Source: Sabulibacter ruber (GTDB lineage Bacteria > Bacteroidota > Bacteroidia > Cytophagales > Hymenobacteraceae). Taken from it: a DNA stretch of 64,000 bases. Under the pieces are notes generated by a model that was not told the DNA's origin, did not search any database, and saw nothing but the letters and a program-made list of their open reading frames with translations. Positions 17,283 to 25,677 of this stretch are shown in pieces. Where the stretch lies: the NCBI RefSeq assembly GCF_017355955.1, contig NZ_JAFFID010000001.1, positions 1,116,001 through 1,180,000 on the forward strand, read 5' to 3'. Numbering within the stretch: position 1 is the stretch's first letter; the number at the start of each line of letters is the position of its first letter. A program made the translations under genes and the position numbers.

Positions 17283-19538
17283 TTAATTTCCAAAGAGGTC
17301 CAAACCTAAACCTCCTGCAGAAGAGACAAACATGTTGTCGCAGTCCTGCCTTTTGGCTCTGAGGAACCACCAGCGCCCCTGCCTCCCGTTATAACGGGTA
17401 TTACCGGTCTGGATCACGCCCCTGCTGTTTAGGATCAACTTGATTTTCTTTGATGTCCTGGCGTCCTCTGTGAACTTCCGGCCCGTCCTAGTATTGATGA
17501 AGTCGATGATGTCCTTGATGGTGGGCACCACAAAGTTCTCGTTCAGGCACTTGCCGCCCGCAACCTCTGCGAAGTCAAAACACTCTATAACAGCCTCCTC
17601 TTCTACCGTGATCTCCCGGAACGCCTCGTTGTTGCCGTTTATAGTGGCGCTATTAAGCGCACTCGTGTTCCCCTTCTCGTGGAAGTACTCCCACACCTCA
17701 GCCCACAGGCGGTCATAATCGATACTATTGATGATGTCCCGGTTGCCCGCCACCACGTCTAACACTAGAAAGCGCCTGTTGCCCGTTAGGTCGGTGAGGA
17801 ACTCCCGATTGTTGGTGGTGGCCACGAAGTTCGCGATCCTTGGCCGGCGGGAGTCGAGGCGGGCATAGGCCTCCCGGATGTCGGTATGGGACATGGAGGT
17901 GATGTTCTTGATCTGCTCCACATCCGCCTTGCGGCTCGTGTTCAGCTCGTCATCGAGGATGAAGAGGTATTTGGTGATCTTGCCCAGGTCGTCTTTATTC
18001 GATGACCAGGTGAAGGATTGGGTGAAGTACTCGCTGAACGGTGCGCACAGCCTCTCCTTGATAGCGAACGTCTTGCCCACTCCCCCGACCCCAGACAGCA
18101 CCATTATCTTGTCGTAGTACCCGGCGGTGGTCAAGTTCTGAACCACACCCCCGAACCAGTCCATCCAGAAAGACTCCGCAAATTGCGAGTTAGCGTACTC
18201 AAAAGCATTAAACCACTTCCTGACCTCTGAGAGGGGATCCCCCTCGAACGAGAACCGCTTGTGCAGCTGACCGAACCGCTCCACGACGGGATTCACGGCG
18301 GGTGAGAACTTGTGGTTGTGAATCAAATCTACTACGTCTTCCTTTGAGATGGCAAGCTTCCTGCCCTTTGGCTTGCCGCCGCTATCCCGGTACTTGATCC
18401 GGATGTCCTTTATGTCGGAGCTCCACTCGTTTAATTTGAAATCGCTGAGCGCCTGCCACCCGGCTGTGCTCTCCGCCTCGTCGCGTGCCGCTGCCTTATG
18501 CTCGATTTTACCGCTGATCTCGTTTGTCCTGAACTCGAACTGTGAGGTAAGCCAATTGCGCACGTACTGCTGGTCGGTGACAAGGCTTTCCTCGGGCATC
18601 TCCACCCCGGCTGCCGTTGCCATGTAGACGAGCGTACCCAGCGAATAGCTGTTGGTGGGGCGCTTGGCAAGGTACCTGTACCTCTCCTCCATCCGCTTGA
18701 AGTCATAGTCAGGGTTGAGCCTGGTGATCCGGTGGAAGTAGTCCGCGTCTGCCCCTACGCTGAGCAGGGCCCAACCGATGGCGATGTTCTCCGCATGGCA
18801 GTTGGAAAGGCTGATGTTCCTTGCCTCCAACTCGGACACGATGAACTCGACCGTGTCCATGGGTGTGGATGCTGAAGACCCTGAAAAGGTAGGTTTGCCA
18901 CTCTTTTTAGGGCCTGCCTGGGCTTGCAGATGGATGGAGTATTCCTCCAGCAGGAGCTTTGCGTCCATCTCAGGGGCATACTCGTCGTAAAACGCCTGCG
19001 GGTCGTGTGATAGATAGCAGGCCCGGGAGATGTCCTGGCAGACGGTGTCCAAACCGTTGGGGAAATCCTTACTTTTCAGCGGCAGCCCGAACTTGTCCCG
19101 GATCTTGTACATCAGGGCCTTGTACACCATCTTGTGCTGCGCTTCCGCGGTGTTTACCAGAAAAACGACTTTCAGGCCGTTCCCGCTGGGCGAGACAAAC
19201 ATCAGGTGTGTGAAGCCCCAGGCTTTGAATTTCTCATAAAGGTCGGTCACCTGCCCAGGCTCCAGATTATCGATGTCAACGCACATGAGCTGCGAGTACA
19301 TGTAGGGTGCCCCCTCTTTCCGCTCATTATTAAAATTGGCAGAGAAGGTGAAGATTGGTAGGCTTTCCTTCAATTGCCTTCGCCTCGCCTTATCCGCCTC
19401 TTGCCTTAGTTTCCAAATCAGGTTCTCCACGTCGCCTGGGGTGCGGTACGTGCCTGTGCTTACCATCGTGTAAGCGTCCGCAAGGCTTACCTGCCTTGTC
19501 GGTTCCTTTGTTTTTGTGCTGTCATAAACGCTGAACAT
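17283..19538 (-). CDS. Mobile-element primase/VapE-like helicase
   Basis: The 751-residue protein has three parts. Residues about 45-185 match the VirE_N/BT4734-like primase-type domain (MCVDIDNLEPGQ, VSPSGNGLKVVF, DISRACYLSHDP). Residues about 225-310 resemble a PriCT helical domain (NIAIGWALLSVGADADYFHRI). Residues about 440-660 are a VapE-type P-loop helicase with Walker A GVGGVGKTF near 482-490 and Walker B KYLFILDDELN. Such proteins replicate phages, satellites and integrative elements. The gene is clearly more GC-rich than the operon to its right, like the small genes at 42 and 46-47 kb, which suggests a common element of origin. The HTH gene at 19541-19738 ends 2 bases upstream. Confidence 0.9.
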   Translation of the reverse strand: MFSVYDSTKTKEPTRQVSLADAYTMVSTGTYRTPGDVENLIWKLRQEADKARRRQLKESLPIFTFSANFNNERKEGAPYMYSQLMCVDIDNLEPGQVTDLYEKFKAWGFTHLMFVSPSGNGLKVVFLVNTAEAQHKMVYKALMYKIRDKFGLPLKSKDFPNGLDTVCQDISRACYLSHDPQAFYDEYAPEMDAKLLLEEYSIHLQAQAGPKKSGKPTFSGSSASTPMDTVEFIVSELEARNISLSNCHAENIAIGWALLSVGADADYFHRITRLNPDYDFKRMEERYRYLAKRPTNSYSLGTLVYMATAAGVEMPEESLVTDQQYVRNWLTSQFEFRTNEISGKIEHKAAARDEAESTAGWQALSDFKLNEWSSDIKDIRIKYRDSGGKPKGRKLAISKEDVVDLIHNHKFSPAVNPVVERFGQLHKRFSFEGDPLSEVRKWFNAFEYANSQFAESFWMDWFGGVVQNLTTAGYYDKIMVLSGVGGVGKTFAIKERLCAPFSEYFTQSFTWSSNKDDLGKITKYLFILDDELNTSRKADVEQIKNITSMSHTDIREAYARLDSRRPRIANFVATTNNREFLTDLTGNRRFLVLDVVAGNRDIINSIDYDRLWAEVWEYFHEKGNTSALNSATINGNNEAFREITVEEEAVIECFDFAEVAGGKCLNENFVVPTIKDIIDFINTRTGRKFTEDARTSKKIKLILNSRGVIQTGNTRYNGRQGRWWFLRAKRQDCDNMFVSSAGGLGLDLFGN

Positions 19539-19540
19539 TA

Positions 19541-19738
19541 TTAATATGAATTATTTTTTCGTGTCGCCTCGGTGATAATGATAAAATCAGATTCTGCGAC
19601 AAGCCTCTGATTCTTGTACTGTACTGTAGGGATTTCCAAGGTCTGTATCGTCCTGATAAGCTTTGCCTCTGAAATGTTCAGCTCCTTCCTGATGGTGTGA
19701 TAATCCAGGAAGTACTCTTTGTCTTTGTAGTACCGCAT
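19541..19738 (-). CDS. Small helix-turn-helix protein (excisionase-like)
   Basis: A 65-residue basic protein placed 2 bases upstream of the primase/VapE gene and surely co-transcribed with it. Residues about 10-45 (YHTIRKELNISEAKLIRTIQ) form a winged-HTH/MerR-like DNA-binding motif, followed by a short beta hairpin (TVQYKNQRLVAESD). Small proteins of this type next to replication genes of Bacteroidota elements usually act as excisionase or control protein. The exact role is not shown here. Confidence 0.65.
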   Translation of the reverse strand: MRYYKDKEYFLDYHTIRKELNISEAKLIRTIQTLEIPTVQYKNQRLVAESDFIIITEATRKNNSY

Positions 19739-19842
19739 AAAAACTATATTATTTTTTTAGCGAAGCCTCAGTGAAGGGCTTCATCTATTGTATAACCGGA
19801 CTACCAGAAAGTTTTAAAATCCAAGAAAAATACTTCCAACAA

Positions 19843-19872
19843 AAAAGGAGTGCCAATTGCGGCACTCCTTTT
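19843..19872 (-). terminator. Stem-loop with 12-bp stem
   Basis: AAAAGGAGTGCC (19843-19854) pairs with GGCACTCCTTTT (19861-19872) around a 6-base loop, with A/T runs on both sides, so it could work in both directions. It is the first terminator downstream of the eleven-gene operon ending at 20154. Confidence 0.7.
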
Positions 19873-20000
19873 CCTGCAAGGCATTTTCTGTGTCATAGCA
19901 GTAACCATACCCCTGCGATTCCTCACGTGCCTCAATCATCAACTGGGATGAGCTAACGTAAACTTATCATTGTAGCGGCCGGTCATGATGCAATAGCCAA

Positions 20001-20123
20001 ACTGATGAAGAAGAAGTCATGTGGCTTAACAAGCTCGGCCTCACCTGCAAAAAGACCTTTTCTGAGAAAATTGAAAATCACCCAAAAGCTTTGAATAAAT
20101 TCGACCCGATCTTCTATTCTTAG
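20001..20123 (+). pseudogene. C-terminal fragment of an unidentified element gene
   Basis: A plus-strand frame without a start reads TDEEEVMWLNKLGLTCKKTF and ends in NHPKALNKFDPIFYS before a TAG at 20121-20123. The sequence looks like the authentic end of a protein, with no upstream part in frame. It is more GC-rich than the operon that begins 30 bases further right. I read it as a remnant of the older element at the left edge of the inserted island. The family is not recognised, and the opposite strand is also open here, so strand choice carries some doubt. Confidence 0.4.
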
Positions 20124-20153
20124 TTAAACAAGAGAAACTGAAATGGGTTGGTT

Positions 20154-23024
20154 TTATAGTAACTCTTGAAGTGACAGTTGTTCATCAAACACAATAATAT
20201 TAGTGAATGGATAAACTATTTTTAAAGCTTTTTCTCCAATATAATCATCCCAAGAGAAACATGGTTTTACCAGAACCATAGAATCCTTTCCTGATTGTTT
20301 GAAAGCTGCAAAACCCAGATTGCGGTTATAGATAATTTTTCCTGACACTAAAGAAGAGCGAGTAGATGATAAACTATTGCTATCCTTATTATAGATTCTT
20401 TGCCATGATTTCATAACAGGGATAAGATTGGAGAAGCAATATTGAAGGTTATCAGAAAAGTGCTCTGACTTAAATTGGTTTCTTTTATATAAGTCTTCAA
20501 TTGCCTTTTTCAGCTCCATAGTATATTTAATGCTTAACTTATCAGGGCAAACTAGTTGTAAAAGATCAAGAAGTAGTAAGTCCCGGTATACTAACTCATC
20601 TTCCCTCCAACGAATATTAAGGATTAGGAACGTGCATTTCTTGAAGATAGAATCACGGTAAAAAATTACTTTTTCATTCTGACTTTCATTTGTGTACTGA
20701 TGAAAACCAGCCTTAGAATTAGCGCAGAGCAGAAAACAACCAAAAGTTTCAATAAGAATTGATTTTAAGTCTTCCTGAAAAAAGTACGGATAGGAACGAG
20801 TGATTGGCGAAAATTCTTCTTGATTTACCAGTAGATTAGCTCCACTAGCTGCAACCCTCTTCTTAAATTTAAGATAGTATTCAGGAAACATTTCAAAATA
20901 TACAATGCTAAAATTGTCTCTATTTATCTTACTAGTCTTCACCATTCCGAACTCCTTTTCTAATTCCTGAATGATAGGTTTTGTCTTATTAGTAGAATAT
21001 AGGCCTACTTCGATGGTTGACACATTGTAACTCTTGCCATAAAACATATATAGCAAGTCAGTCATCACCGAAACATTGGAAAGTTCTTTTAAAGTAATGG
21101 GCCGCTTAGGAACATCCTGCAGCATTCGGGTTTCGAAGAACTTTTTATGCTGATTGCTGAAGAATTTATCAATCTTATCTAGGTGTTTGAAAATGGCTCT
21201 TTGCTCTGCCTCTCCTCTCGCTCTTTTGATAACCGATTGACCTACCTCCTGCTCTGACCCCATCTGAATTTCAATGTCTTCCTGGGATAACGCCTGCTCT
21301 GCGTTTTCCTGTACCTCACTGCTTTGCACGACCATTCCCTTTGAAATAATATTCAGGATATCGGCAATCTGAACATTGGAAGTATTGAGCAACAACAAGT
21401 CTCTTGCTTGTGCTGATCTTAATCTGTAAAGCTCCTCTTCCGTTAAATAGGTATGATCTATGGTAGTATCGGTTGAAACTGAGAATCCAGAAGTACCCCT
21501 AAGTGGCTTAGCTGGTAAGCCAAATTCCTCTTCATCCACACTATAATCGATGTACTTCAGTAGGTCAGAGTATATACTGTTTTCAGGGTCTGCAAGGAAG
21601 CCTTCTATTATTTGAGTTAGTTTATCATGACTTGGGTCCGGAGTACTTTTTACCAGGTAGGATATGTTATGGATTAAAGAATAATTTGATACCCGTACCC
21701 CGTCAGAAATAAGGAATACCCGGAAAGCCTTATCAGGTTGCTGCAGGATAATCACAGCTTCTTCTGATACTGCTGGTAAAGGGTGTAGTTCCACCTCTTC
21801 GTTACTACTATTCAATACCTGTATTTCATAAACTGCCTCTGACGTTTTTATTAAATGCACAGTTAACCGGGTCCCATTTCTTTCAGCATACAAGATCTTG
21901 TTCTCGTGGTTGATGCTTGGAGTATGGTCGCCCCGGTTCGTTTTTCCCTTGGCTGCTGCCTTAACGTTTAAGGTAGAGACATTCTTTGTATTAATACCAA
22001 GCTCTCTGATATAGCCATTCTTGCTTTTGCGTTTCAACAGTAAACCTGCCTCGCCGTTTACTGCAAAATTTGCTGCAGAGCCTAGTGCCTGAATGGTAGC
22101 ATTAGGACTACCAATCAGTAGATATTCCCAACCATCTGCATACTCAAAGTGAAAAAGCTTGGCATGTAACCGGTTATACCTGGAATCAAAATCCTTTAGG
22201 CAATCCTTCCAATCGTAAAAAGCGACTTGGTTGTAAAGTGTTTCGTTTAACTTGGTAGGCAATATTCCGAATTGCTGGTCAGTTAGACATGCAATCTCCT
22301 CAATATCAAAGTCAGTTGTTAGCTGCTCCAGGATTATCCCCTTTTCATCAAAATAAGGAGACACAATACTTAGCTTCTTTACTTTACTTTTTGGCAGCAA
22401 CTCTATCAACTGCTGGTAAATGGAGACACTCGCTGTGTTTGCTACAAACTTCACTTCCAGTTCATCATCCAGCGGAATAAATGTTTTGCTGGGAGCAATC
22501 AAAGCAAGTTCCCTTACCCAAGGGGAGTATTGGGTTATCCACTCCAGCTTTTGCTGGTTAAATCCTTTTACCTGTGGAAAGTAACCTTGCAGATATTGCC
22601 AAGCTGCCGCAAAAACTGGTGCATTTTTACTATCAATGGAATTAAGGTGAAAAGCTGCCCAAATTTCGTCATTGGTACTTAATCCAGAGGAGGTAAGATT
22701 ACCAGACCCAATTACTAATAGTCCTTGGGTCGGTCCTGTCAGAAGCATAATTTTTGGATGAAAAACTCCAGTCTCATAAACTGGAGTAAGGCTGTAGGTT
22801 TTATGGTTTTTAAACTCGTTCCCGGTAACCATTTCGAGTGACTGCTCGAGGAATTTACCATCCACCAACACATTTACGTTCCTGACATTTGCCAACCGAA
22901 GGGCAGTCATCACACATTCTTCGAAAAAAGTAAAATCGAAACTAAAGCAGGTAATGATGCACGATGAATACTTATGCCTGTTCTTTCCTATTAAATCCAG
23001 TATGTTCTGCCTTTGTAGTGCCAT
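20154..23024 (-). CDS. Double-HKD phospholipase-D-like protein
   Basis: The 956-residue protein has two PLD-superfamily HKD motifs in its first third. These are HPKIM (H89, K91) with GSGNLTSSG (106-113), and HAKLFHF (H287, K289) with GSPNAT (305-310). Paired HKD motifs form one active site in PLD-family nucleases and lipases. The remaining 600 residues are unassigned, mixed alpha/beta, with a helical central part (QENAEQALSQEDIEIQMG). No membrane segment or signal is seen. It is the last gene of the operon, starting 1 base after the stop of the preceding gene. In defence loci PLD proteins are usually nucleases (for example DrmC of DISARM), which is the likely role here by context. Confidence 0.8.
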   Translation of the reverse strand: MALQRQNILDLIGKNRHKYSSCIITCFSFDFTFFEECVMTALRLANVRNVNVLVDGKFLEQSLEMVTGNEFKNHKTYSLTPVYETGVFHPKIMLLTGPTQGLLVIGSGNLTSSGLSTNDEIWAAFHLNSIDSKNAPVFAAAWQYLQGYFPQVKGFNQQKLEWITQYSPWVRELALIAPSKTFIPLDDELEVKFVANTASVSIYQQLIELLPKSKVKKLSIVSPYFDEKGIILEQLTTDFDIEEIACLTDQQFGILPTKLNETLYNQVAFYDWKDCLKDFDSRYNRLHAKLFHFEYADGWEYLLIGSPNATIQALGSAANFAVNGEAGLLLKRKSKNGYIRELGINTKNVSTLNVKAAAKGKTNRGDHTPSINHENKILYAERNGTRLTVHLIKTSEAVYEIQVLNSSNEEVELHPLPAVSEEAVIILQQPDKAFRVFLISDGVRVSNYSLIHNISYLVKSTPDPSHDKLTQIIEGFLADPENSIYSDLLKYIDYSVDEEEFGLPAKPLRGTSGFSVSTDTTIDHTYLTEEELYRLRSAQARDLLLLNTSNVQIADILNIISKGMVVQSSEVQENAEQALSQEDIEIQMGSEQEVGQSVIKRARGEAEQRAIFKHLDKIDKFFSNQHKKFFETRMLQDVPKRPITLKELSNVSVMTDLLYMFYGKSYNVSTIEVGLYSTNKTKPIIQELEKEFGMVKTSKINRDNFSIVYFEMFPEYYLKFKKRVAASGANLLVNQEEFSPITRSYPYFFQEDLKSILIETFGCFLLCANSKAGFHQYTNESQNEKVIFYRDSIFKKCTFLILNIRWREDELVYRDLLLLDLLQLVCPDKLSIKYTMELKKAIEDLYKRNQFKSEHFSDNLQYCFSNLIPVMKSWQRIYNKDSNSLSSTRSSLVSGKIIYNRNLGFAAFKQSGKDSMVLVKPCFSWDDYIGEKALKIVYPFTNIIVFDEQLSLQELL

Positions 23025-23025
23025 T

Positions 23026-24618
23026 TCAGTTTTGAGCTAATTGTAAACGGCCAGCATCGGTGAGTTTGCCTTCGGCGTCAAGAAGCCCCAGGTCCCGAAG
23101 GAAATTAATAAGGCTGCGTAACCGGGGGCCCGTATAGCCAGGCTCAAAATTGCCGATATAACGAATGTAATTATCCTCTATAATAAACTTCTGGGTTGAT
23201 TGAGAGCCCCCTCCTATTTTATGATAGGCAACATATTGATGCCTGTAGATGATATTGCTGAGCAGAAATTCTTCTAAAAATTGACGTACTGGCAATGTAA
23301 CATATCTCTCAAATTTTCGGCAGAACGAAACAATATCATGCTTGCTTTCTATACCTATAGAAGAAGTATATTCTTCAAGACGATCAAGGTACTGCTTATT
23401 CTGCTGGTAAAGCTGCCAGATTAAATTAAAGCTTATTGCCATTCTATTCAAGCCGTCCTCCTTCATTAGTGCCTGATAAAGAATCTGCTCTTGATCCAGT
23501 TCTATAGCTAAAGCTTCGGCAATAGTCACATCTCCAGATTCAATTAGTTCATCTACTACCAGCAACTCAATAATTCCATTTGAGGTCTCCAGCAACAGAT
23601 CTTGCAGCAGAATCCATCCTGCACCTTTTTCTTTTTGCAAATAATCCAACAGCCCGTTTAAAATAGCTGTACAGGCAACCTGCCAGTATTCATTAAGTTG
23701 GTAGTAATACCAACCGAATAGACAATCATCCGTTTGGTTGTTGACTTCTCCTTTAGATTGGTAAGCATTAAAAGTAAATCTACGCTGTTCTACTCCGCTT
23801 TCATGGTTATTAGCATATTGCAGCAGATGCAAAAGGGTAGCTTTACGCATACTCTTCTGGCTTATAACAGCGTTGGCTGGCTCATCTATATCTAACAGGA
23901 GTAATAATAACAGGCTGTGTTCTTCCGTGCCGAATCTTATATGGGCCAGATTGAAATCTGATGATAACTCTTCAACCTGCTTTAAATCAATAGTACCCTT
24001 TCTTATACAGCTCAGAAACAACTCTTTGTTTTCTGAAGTAACATTTTCATCAAAGGCGGCCGCAAGGGCCTCGCCACTCACTAATAGCTCTTTGCTGGAC
24101 GTGCGTCTGTAAATACCTAGTAAATTACCATTAGCATCTAAGGGCTCCTCAATCAATCCAATTTGCCTGAGAGAACCCAGATAATACTGGCCCAACACGC
24201 CTAAACTGTATTGCCAGTAAGTATTTATTGTAGTGCCATCAGGGTTATAGGTGGCAAAACTTATATCAAACTTTGTCTCTCCGAGTTTTAACTGCCTTGC
24301 AGCATAATTACTGCCCGCTACTCCATTTGTTTCTTGATGAGCCGCAATCAATGCTAGAATATATTCTGCCCTGCGAATGAAGCGCTTTTGCTCTTTAGGG
24401 TCCGTAGTTTGGATTTGACGCGCATACTCAGATAGTAACCAGCAATAGAAGCTGTAACTCCTAAGCCTACCTGTTACATTGTTCAACCCAGGCAATAAAG
24501 TGGAATAGGCATATGCAGATGGGTTTTGCAAGCCTAACGGATCAAGGCCTGGAACAAACGATAACCGGTCGCCAAAAAAGGGAAGCCGGGCTTCATTCTT
24601 ATCTATTACTTTAGTCAT
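23026..24618 (-). CDS. Unknown operon protein of about 530 residues
   Basis: A soluble, mostly helical protein beginning MTKVIDKNEARLPFFGDRLS; the frame also has an ATG at 24636, but 24618 gives the more natural start. Notable stretches are LGLQNPSAYAYSTLLPGLNN and RLRSYSFYCWLLSEYARQ near the N-terminus, a leucine run (LLLLLLLDIDEP) near residue 245 and a C-terminal winged-helix-like end (LINFLRDLGLLDAEGKLTDAG). I recognise no catalytic motif. Its stop abuts the PLD-like gene, so the two probably act as a pair. It lies 76 bases after the HNH gene. Confidence 0.75.
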   Translation of the reverse strand: MTKVIDKNEARLPFFGDRLSFVPGLDPLGLQNPSAYAYSTLLPGLNNVTGRLRSYSFYCWLLSEYARQIQTTDPKEQKRFIRRAEYILALIAAHQETNGVAGSNYAARQLKLGETKFDISFATYNPDGTTINTYWQYSLGVLGQYYLGSLRQIGLIEEPLDANGNLLGIYRRTSSKELLVSGEALAAAFDENVTSENKELFLSCIRKGTIDLKQVEELSSDFNLAHIRFGTEEHSLLLLLLLDIDEPANAVISQKSMRKATLLHLLQYANNHESGVEQRRFTFNAYQSKGEVNNQTDDCLFGWYYYQLNEYWQVACTAILNGLLDYLQKEKGAGWILLQDLLLETSNGIIELLVVDELIESGDVTIAEALAIELDQEQILYQALMKEDGLNRMAISFNLIWQLYQQNKQYLDRLEEYTSSIGIESKHDIVSFCRKFERYVTLPVRQFLEEFLLSNIIYRHQYVAYHKIGGGSQSTQKFIIEDNYIRYIGNFEPGYTGPRLRSLINFLRDLGLLDAEGKLTDAGRLQLAQN

Positions 24619-24712
24619 GATTATTAAACTGATCAAATCAATTTAATAATTTATATTGATTTGAATTTTAAAGGAAAATTAGATCTAAAATGAGTATTTA
24701 TTGTATGTAGAA

Positions 24713-25666
24713 TTACTTTCGCTTATCAATATACTGCCTCAATAACCTTATATTTTCCTTTTCTTTGAAGTAATCATTCATTTTCACATTTGTCAAACTA
24801 AATGAAAAGCCAGCATCTTTTAATTTTAGTTGATTAATTACATTTTTAGTTTTATTTGCGGCAATTGGCAGATATACACCATACCTATTTTCGGAAGTTG
24901 CAGTCCGTAAAGTAAAAACTGCATAGAATCCTACTAATCCTATGTTGTTAATAGCATGAACCCCTTCATGCTCCTTTTCAAAGGATGTCTGTTTGGTCCA
25001 AAACCCTTGTGGATAAATTTGATTTTCTGGATTCAATATTTGCATTCTAACAATATCAAATGCTTCATCTAGTATTAAAGCATAACCAAATTGTTCGAAT
25101 GCTAAAATGTAGGCTGATTTAAGTAGTGCAACCTCTAACCTATGGATTTCGACTCTACTAGGTTTAAAGTTAACAGTCACTTGAACACCCTTTCTAGTTG
25201 AGGATATAAATGACTTTAGTTTTTCTGGATTATTATTCTTGTTTCGATGGATTATAGTTATTTCACGATCCTTGTTGACGCTTATCTCACCTTGAACTTC
25301 TGTCCCATTGTTATTAATTTTAGCTAATGCAGTAGTACCAGGAAGAAAAGACTGAACATCAATTTCTAATAACCGCTCTGTTAGATGGAAATCAATGTCA
25401 TGGCCGCATTTGCTATTGCATTCCTTGCATGTTAATGTATTAGCCTTTCCTCCTAATGATTTTGGCGGAGCATCCTCTAAGGTTAACATATTTGGGGAAG
25501 AATCAGAAAGATCCTCTTCAGTAAAAGGACGCAAACAGATTGGACATAAATAGCTATCTTCCTTATAATGAAGATTATTCGGGAGTAAAGAGTGATCTTG
25601 CATAAGCTTAAGTTGGGAAACATAGCTTTGAAATATCTTCCTTCTCTTTTCAAATGTTCTACTCAT
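24713..25666 (-). CDS. HNH-endonuclease-like zinc protein
   Basis: The 317-residue protein has an N-terminal HNH-type treble-clef region. CPICLRPF supplies one Cys pair, and LTLEDAPPKSLGGK followed by LTCKECNSKCG supplies the second Cys pair and the conserved asparagine. The position where most HNH enzymes have the catalytic histidine (EH or DH) carries ED, so nuclease activity is uncertain. The C-terminal 200 residues are beta-rich and unassigned. It starts 11 bases after hsdR, in the restriction operon, which supports a role as an extra DNA-directed effector or recognition protein. Confidence 0.75.
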   Translation of the reverse strand: MSRTFEKRRKIFQSYVSQLKLMQDHSLLPNNLHYKEDSYLCPICLRPFTEEDLSDSSPNMLTLEDAPPKSLGGKANTLTCKECNSKCGHDIDFHLTERLLEIDVQSFLPGTTALAKINNNGTEVQGEISVNKDREITIIHRNKNNNPEKLKSFISSTRKGVQVTVNFKPSRVEIHRLEVALLKSAYILAFEQFGYALILDEAFDIVRMQILNPENQIYPQGFWTKQTSFEKEHEGVHAINNIGLVGFYAVFTLRTATSENRYGVYLPIAANKTKNVINQLKLKDAGFSFSLTNVKMNDYFKEKENIRLLRQYIDKRK

Positions 25667-25677
25667 TTTTAAAACAT

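Noticed and set aside
16954..17293. Overlapping minus-strand frames across the TGTAGCA cluster
   Set aside because: Cys/Tyr-rich translations produced by the heptamer repeats, with no start context and two frames overlapping each other.
19771..19956. 61-codon plus-strand frame
   Set aside because: Contains the terminator stem 19843-19872 and has no protein-like pattern.
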